Under the pieces are notes generated by a model that was not told where the DNA came from, did no database searches, and saw only the letters and a program-made list of their open reading frames with translations. From positions 67,328 to 131,327 of the forward strand of contig NZ_WTLI01000006.1 of NCBI RefSeq assembly GCF_011421635.1: a DNA stretch of 64,000 nt, given 5' to 3'. The DNA comes from Paenibacillus turpanensis. GTDB lineage: Bacteria > Bacillota > Bacilli > Paenibacillales > YIM-B00363. Below, piece by piece: positions 60,884 to 64,000 of this stretch. Each line of letters opens with the position of its first letter. Positions within the stretch are counted from its first letter, which is position 1. A program made the translations under genes and the position numbers.

Positions 60884-61636
60884 TCACTCCCCGTCTTTCA
60901 AAATATAGCGGCGAATGATCTGCGCAACCCCATCCTCTTTGTTCGTCGCTGTTACCTCGTCGGCCAGCTCCTTCACCGCATCCTGAGCATTCCCCATCGC
61001 GACCCCGAGTCCTGCCTCGCGAATCATCGACACGTCATTGAGGCTGTCTCCTGCCGCAACGGCTTGCGACATCTCAATCCCGAGGAGGGTGCATACTTGC
61101 CGCAGGCCGGCCGCCTTATGGATACCGAGCGGATTCAGCTCCAAATTACAGGGATGGGAGTTTGTAATTTCAAACTTCCCCATGGCCTCGGCTTCCTGTC
61201 TCATTTTCTGCAGCACGGGTATATTTTCCGTATAATAGCCGAATTTTAACCATTCCAATGCCAGCGCATCCTCGGCCCAATCTTGCTTATTATAGACGCG
61301 CTCAACGGAATAAGCCCAATACCACGGCTCTTCGAACCGCAGTGCAATATTCCGCAGACGCAGCACGTCGTCTGCATCCATCAAAGTTCGCGAATGCAGC
61401 TCGCCGGCTCTCTTCCAGACCTCGCTGCCGTTCACCGTCACCATCGGCGAATCCAGCAGCTCCAGCTCCTCCGCGTAAGGCAGAGCGCTTTGAAACCCGC
61501 GGCCGGTTGCGAAGCATACGGTAACTCCGGCTTCCGCCGCCCTGCGTATCCAATACTTATTTTCAGCCGAAACGGTTTTGTCTTCCGTCAACAATGTTCC
61601 GTCCATATCCAAAGCCAGCAAGCGGTAATTCGGCAT
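60884..61636 (-). CDS. Cof-type HAD phosphatase
   Basis: A 250-residue HAD-superfamily IIB hydrolase. Motif I is ALDMDGTLL (Asp at about 10 and 12), motif II CFATGR, the Lys motif HKAAGL (about 176) and motif IV GDSLNDVSMI. Such enzymes dephosphorylate sugar phosphates or nucleotide-like substrates; the actual one is not known. It follows asnB by 17 bp and precedes DUF456. Confidence 0.9.
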   Translation of the reverse strand: MPNYRLLALDMDGTLLTEDKTVSAENKYWIRRAAEAGVTVCFATGRGFQSALPYAEELELLDSPMVTVNGSEVWKRAGELHSRTLMDADDVLRLRNIALRFEEPWYWAYSVERVYNKQDWAEDALALEWLKFGYYTENIPVLQKMRQEAEAMGKFEITNSHPCNLELNPLGIHKAAGLRQVCTLLGIEMSQAVAAGDSLNDVSMIREAGLGVAMGNAQDAVKELADEVTATNKEDGVAQIIRRYILKDGE

Positions 61637-61653
61637 AACATTTGCTCCCTTCG

Positions 61654-63525
61654 TTATCGCGGCTGGACTGTTCCTGCCGGCTGTTCAATATACGCGCGAT
61701 GCCATAGCGCGAACATATAAACGACCCAGAGCTTGCGTGCATAATCTCCGCGGCCCTCGCGATGGTTTTCCAGCATTTTGCGGACGTAGCCCATTTGGAA
61801 GTAATCCTCGATCCCGCTGGACTGGATTTGCTCGAACATTTGAACACCGCGTTCGCCCTTCACCCAATCCCGCAGCGGGACTGGAAACCCGAGCTTCGGG
61901 CGGTTCATAATGAAATCCGGCACGATTCCCTGCATTGCCTTGCGGAACACCGCCTTCGTCGTTCCGTCGGCTATCCGCTGGCTTGCCGGGATGCGGCGGG
62001 CAACGTCAAACATTTCAACGTCCAAGAAAGGAACGCGCAGCTCCAAGGAATGCGCCATCGTCATTTTATCGGCTTTCATTAAAATATCGCCAGGCATCCA
62101 CAAATTCATATCGATATACTGCATCCGTGTCACCGGATCAAGATGCGTCGTTTTCTTATAAAACTTTTGTGCCGTCTGCCACGGATTCAGATACGAAGCG
62201 AGCAGCTCCGGCTCCACCTTCAGCAATTCGGCCTTCATATCCTCGGTAAAAATTTTCGCATTACCGAGGAAGCGCTGCTCCAGCGGCGTCGTACCGCGCA
62301 GCAAATAATTGCGGCCCGGCAGGCCGGACGGCATCAGCCGCACCAACCGCGCAAGCAGCCGCTTCAGCGGCATAGGCAGCGCGTCAACCGCGCGCAGCGC
62401 CTGCGGCTCGCGGTAAATGCGGTACCCGCCGAACAGCTCGTCGGCGCCTTCGCCGGACAGCACCACCGTGACATGCTCGCGTGCTAGAGCCGCCACATGA
62501 TAAAGCGCGATCGCGGAAGGATCGGCCACCGGCTCGTCTTGGTGCCAGGAAGCGCGCTCCAGCGAATCAAAATAATCCGCTTCAGTAATGATTTTCGCGT
62601 AATGCTCCGTACCGAGCGCCTTCGCCGATTCATAAGCAATCTCTGTCTCATTGTTTGGTCCTTCAAAGCCGACGGAGAATGTTTTGATCGGCTCAATCGC
62701 GCGCATATGCGCTGCGATCGCCGTGGAGTCGATTCCGCTGGACAAGAAGCAGCCGCGCGGAACATCGCTTTGCATGTGAGCCGCCACGGATTCCTTGAGC
62801 GTTTCGCGGATCTGTTCAATCGATTCGGAAAGAGGCTTACTCTCATTAGGCTCAAACATCGGGTCCCAATACCGTCGAAGCGTAATTTTACCGTCATCTG
62901 AAACCTTTATGGTGTGACCCGGAGGCAGCTTGTATATCCCTTCAAACATCGTTAGCGGCTCCGGCACATATTGGAATGTTACATAATTCAGCAGGCTTTC
63001 CCGCTGCACCGCGCGCTTCATTCCTGCGGCAAGCAGGCTTTTCATTTCCGAGCCGAATAAAAAGCGCTGGCCGTCCTGACAATAATAAAAGGGCTTAATT
63101 CCAAAATGATCTCTAGCGCCGAAGAGTGTCCGCTTGCGCCGATCCCAGATGGCAAAGCCAAACATGCCGCGCAGCTTTTCCACGCAGGCTTCGCCGAACT
63201 CTTCATATAAATGAACAATTACTTCGGTATCCGTATGTGTTTTGAATTGATGCCCGCGGCCGATTAGCATTTCGCGCAGCGGCTTATAATTATAAATTTC
63301 ACCGTTAAAAGCAATCCAGACGCTTTCATCCTCATTGCTTAGCGGTTGATGGCCTTCGGCCAAATCAATAATCGATAATCGGCGGAACCCTAAACCAATC
63401 CCTGGATCCGTCCAGGTGCCAAAGTCGTCGGGACCACGATGAACGATTTGCGATGTCATTCGCTCCAGCTCATCTGCCCCCGGCACCGTATGATCAAAGT
63501 ATACAACTCCGCATATTCCGCACAT
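61654..63525 (-). CDS. asnB: Asparagine synthetase (glutamine-hydrolysing)
   Basis: AsnB makes asparagine from aspartate, glutamine and ATP. With ATG at 63525 the 623-residue protein starts MCGICGVV, so Cys2 is the N-terminal nucleophile. The glutaminase domain (about 1-215) has IVHRGPDDFGTW and LSIIDLAEGHQPL; the synthetase domain has the PP-loop SSGIDST (about 265) and SGEGADELFGGY. A frame extends upstream to 63627 but would mask Cys2. AAGGGA lies about 11 bases upstream. An AsnO-type sporulation role is also possible. Confidence 0.95.
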   Translation of the reverse strand: MCGICGVVYFDHTVPGADELERMTSQIVHRGPDDFGTWTDPGIGLGFRRLSIIDLAEGHQPLSNEDESVWIAFNGEIYNYKPLREMLIGRGHQFKTHTDTEVIVHLYEEFGEACVEKLRGMFGFAIWDRRKRTLFGARDHFGIKPFYYCQDGQRFLFGSEMKSLLAAGMKRAVQRESLLNYVTFQYVPEPLTMFEGIYKLPPGHTIKVSDDGKITLRRYWDPMFEPNESKPLSESIEQIRETLKESVAAHMQSDVPRGCFLSSGIDSTAIAAHMRAIEPIKTFSVGFEGPNNETEIAYESAKALGTEHYAKIITEADYFDSLERASWHQDEPVADPSAIALYHVAALAREHVTVVLSGEGADELFGGYRIYREPQALRAVDALPMPLKRLLARLVRLMPSGLPGRNYLLRGTTPLEQRFLGNAKIFTEDMKAELLKVEPELLASYLNPWQTAQKFYKKTTHLDPVTRMQYIDMNLWMPGDILMKADKMTMAHSLELRVPFLDVEMFDVARRIPASQRIADGTTKAVFRKAMQGIVPDFIMNRPKLGFPVPLRDWVKGERGVQMFEQIQSSGIEDYFQMGYVRKMLENHREGRGDYARKLWVVYMFALWHRAYIEQPAGTVQPR

Positions 63526-63561
63526 AGCACTTACGTTCCCTTCTATATTGACTAATGACTC

Positions 63562-63567
63562 ATTATA
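63562..63567 (-). promoter_or_regulatory. Extended -10 promoter of asnB
   Basis: On the minus strand TGC-TATAAT lies about 37 bp before the start codon. The -35 region is weak, consistent with an extended -10. Confidence 0.5.
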
Positions 63568-63677
63568 GCATAAGCAGCCTCTAGTTCCGAACTGTACTGA
63601 AAATATGAAAACCACGTAAATGTGCAAAATGTCTTTTCATAAATGCTAAAAAGATGTAGAGTTAAATAAAAGCAAAT

Positions 63678-63684
63678 TTCGACA
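63678..63684. promoter_or_regulatory. Possible Spo0A box
   Basis: TTCGACA (inverse TGTCGAA, the Spo0A core) lies 48 bp before the partial gene at 63732. A 7-base match alone is weak; the same 7-mer occurs elsewhere in the window, for example inside the sda terminator loop. Confidence 0.25.
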
Positions 63685-63731
63685 ATTAGCGACACGTTCA
63701 TTACCCTTCTGATATAAGAAAGGAATTTGGT

Positions 63732-64000
63732 ATGATTGACTTTTTGAAGGAATACATACTCATCGTGCTTTTAGCCACGATTCCCAACGTCTATATTTCT
63801 ACGCTGTTCAGCTTCTGCTTCTGGGGGCATCCCCTTCGAAATTTATGGAAAACGACGCTGATCTATGCGACTACGGTAGCTCTTTACTCGAACTTCATGT
63901 TTTTGCTTCTGCCGCCGCCTTGGCGACCGATTCACTTTTTAGCAGCGCTGTTCGTATTTTTTTGGGTTGCCTTCCGCTGGCTCCCGACCGGTGAGAGAAT
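63732..64000 (+). CDS. Partial membrane protein, cut by window end
   Basis: The frame from ATG 63732 is open to the end (89 codons). AAAGGA lies 7-9 bases upstream. The product has at least three hydrophobic segments (YILIVLLATIPNVYIST; TLIYATTVALYSNFMFLLL; FLAALFVFFWVAFRWL), like the N-terminal membrane part of a sensor histidine kinase of the AgrC/GHKL kind, but this cannot be decided from the fragment. Confidence 0.7.
   Translation, partial: MIDFLKEYILIVLLATIPNVYISTLFSFCFWGHPLRNLWKTTLIYATTVALYSNFMFLLLPPPWRPIHFLAALFVFFWVAFRWLPTGER

Overview
The window looks like a chromosomal stretch of a spore-forming, aerobic, low-to-mid GC Firmicute, most likely Paenibacillus or a close relative. The evidence is the set of Bacillales housekeeping genes (EcsAB, DnaB/DnaI, Sda, YqzM, YuiB, YuzB, YutI, YppC, HemQ, KtrAB) together with large S-layer-homology exoproteins. 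No tRNA, rRNA, insertion sequence, prophage or CRISPR array was seen. Gene density is high and most genes are on the minus strand.

Layout. 1-240: an 81-bp tandem repeat array cut by the window edge. 343-1907: kduI and a DeoR-type regulator. 1930-4915 (minus): M29 aminopeptidase and the ecsAB transporter. 5094-6793 (minus): a small heat-shock protein and an SLH-domain exported protein. 7009-8667: a membrane-anchored FAD oxidoreductase. 8834-14090: a YpmS-like protein, a DEAD-box helicase with a DEVD box, SDR, CheX and Atg22-type MFS genes. 14257-18854: a DHA2 exporter divergent from a LysR gene, a PHP histidinol phosphatase and an EamA transporter. 18896-22713 (minus): an AT-rich orphan membrane protein and sdhCAB, with a divergent LysR gene. 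23866-25913: ktrBA potassium uptake. 26118-31744: CPBP protease, a MurE with an unusual DNTR box, uvrC and trxA. 32237-38362: a 2041-residue S-layer amylopullulanase with a cre site. 38627-41097: dnaB-dnaI. 41223-49768: a respiration, heme and Fe-S neighbourhood (yuiB, hemQ, two NDH-2-like genes, sda, an IscA/HesB-type protein, mqnE, yuzB, yutI). 49821-54040 (minus): ctaA, a UbiD-type decarboxylase, a HEPN protein and an SDR. 54230-63525: thioredoxin-like, stalk-domain lipoprotein, YppC, a MurJ/SpoVB-type flippase, ThuA, DUF456, HAD and asnB genes. The window ends inside an unidentified membrane protein.

How genes fit together. Type-2 NADH dehydrogenases and succinate dehydrogenase feed a quinone pool. 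MqnE and the UbiD-type decarboxylase suggest that this pool is menaquinone made by the futalosine route. CtaA and HemQ supply heme for terminal oxidases, and YutM-like and YutI-like proteins supply Fe-S clusters. The clearest regulatory element is the 231-bp gap between sda and an uncatalogued 36-codon single-pass membrane peptide. It carries two consensus DnaA boxes and one near-consensus box directly upstream of a good sda promoter.

I did not find an obviously new multi-gene system. The best leads are the sda/36-codon peptide DnaA control region, a Shine-Dalgarno-sequestering hairpin before a small zinc-ribbon protein, and a HEPN protein translationally linked to an SDR that lacks the usual catalytic serine, inside a heme/quinone operon. 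All assignments come from reading translated sequences and recalled family features. No database search was run.
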